Positions 5,577-5,750 of a DNA stretch of 5,750 bases are shown here, piece by piece; positions within the stretch are counted from its first letter, which is position 1, and each line of letters starts with the position of its first letter. Origin of the DNA: an uncultured Collinsella sp. (GTDB lineage: Bacteria > Actinomycetota > Coriobacteriia > Coriobacteriales > Coriobacteriaceae); the NCBI GenBank assembly GCA_958346935.1, contig CATVTM010000102.1, positions 1 through 5,750 of the forward strand, in the 5' to 3' direction. A program made the translations under genes and the position numbers. A model generated the notes under the pieces. It was not told the origin of the DNA and did not search any database. It saw only the letters and a program-made list of their open reading frames with translations.

Positions 5577-5750
5577 CGTGGGCTACTCGCTCAAAGAGGC
5601 TATCAGCCATTTCTTCCGTAACTGGACCACCTCGCTCGGCGCCGTCATCACGATTTTCCTTTCGCTGTTTATCATCGGCCTGTTCATTATGGGCTCCGCG
5701 ATGCTGAACTCCGTGATCGGCACCGTCGAGGATCAGGTTGTCATCAACGC
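5563..5750 (+). CDS. ftsX: Cell-division protein FtsX, N-terminal part (runs off the window)
   Basis: Membrane partner of FtsE; only the first 62 residues are in the window. The start MAPTNVGYSLKEAISHFFRN is followed by a strong membrane segment at about 24-46, matching FtsX: a short cytoplasmic N-terminus with an amphipathic L-K-E-A-I-S-H-F-F-R-N helix, then the first of four transmembrane helices. The segment after the helix (S-V-I-G-T-V-E-D-Q-V-V-I) fits the start of the extracellular domain that contacts wall-hydrolase regulators. ATG 5563 overlaps the end of ftsE by 14 bases in another frame, so the two are probably translationally coupled. AGGGGAGG at 5544-5551 is the likely ribosome binding site, with a rather long 11-base spacing. 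Position beside ftsE and the sequence together make the call secure. Confidence 0.93.
   Translation, partial: MAPTNVGYSLKEAISHFFRNWTTSLGAVITIFLSLFIIGLFIMGSAMLNSVIGTVEDQVVIN

Overview
The window looks like chromosome of a high-GC Actinomycetota of the class Coriobacteriia, most likely Collinsella or a relative. The reasons are GC-rich third codon positions, a transketolase split into two adjacent genes, an ftsE-ftsX pair, and a zinc-ribbon / one-TM / exported-domain protein of a kind I associate with Coriobacteriia. The genus is inference; no rRNA or other marker is present.

Layout: (1) 1-97 is the tail of an upstream unit, ending in a strong intrinsic terminator that abuts the ribosome binding site of the next gene. 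(2) 98-988 (+) is a YitT/DUF161-DUF2179 membrane protein. (3) 989-1195 is intergenic and probably holds a promoter. (4) 1196-2969 (+) is a two-gene operon for the N- and C-terminal halves of transketolase, one base apart. (5) 2970-3072 holds a tandem 22-bp-period repeat and a 13-bp perfect terminator stem. (6) 3073-3999 is an accessory-looking block: a minus-strand gene for a zinc-ribbon membrane protein, bracketed by two copies of one ~67-bp palindromic repeat in opposite orientation. The first copy supplies the stop codon and last eight residues of the gene. (7) 4000-4355 has no convincing gene. It holds a ~150-bp imperfect palindrome and, next to ftsE, an extended -10 promoter. (8) 4356-5750 (+) is ftsE, with a ~170-residue Pro/Ala/Gln-rich N-terminal extension, overlapping the start of ftsX, which runs off the window.

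The metabolic part (transketolase) and the division part (FtsEX, which transmits cytoplasmic ATP hydrolysis to cell-wall hydrolases outside) are housekeeping and unrelated. The unusual content lies in the repeats between 2989 and 4266 and in the FtsE extension. I see no phage, CRISPR, toxin-antitoxin, transposase or defence genes, and I do not claim a new multi-gene system here.
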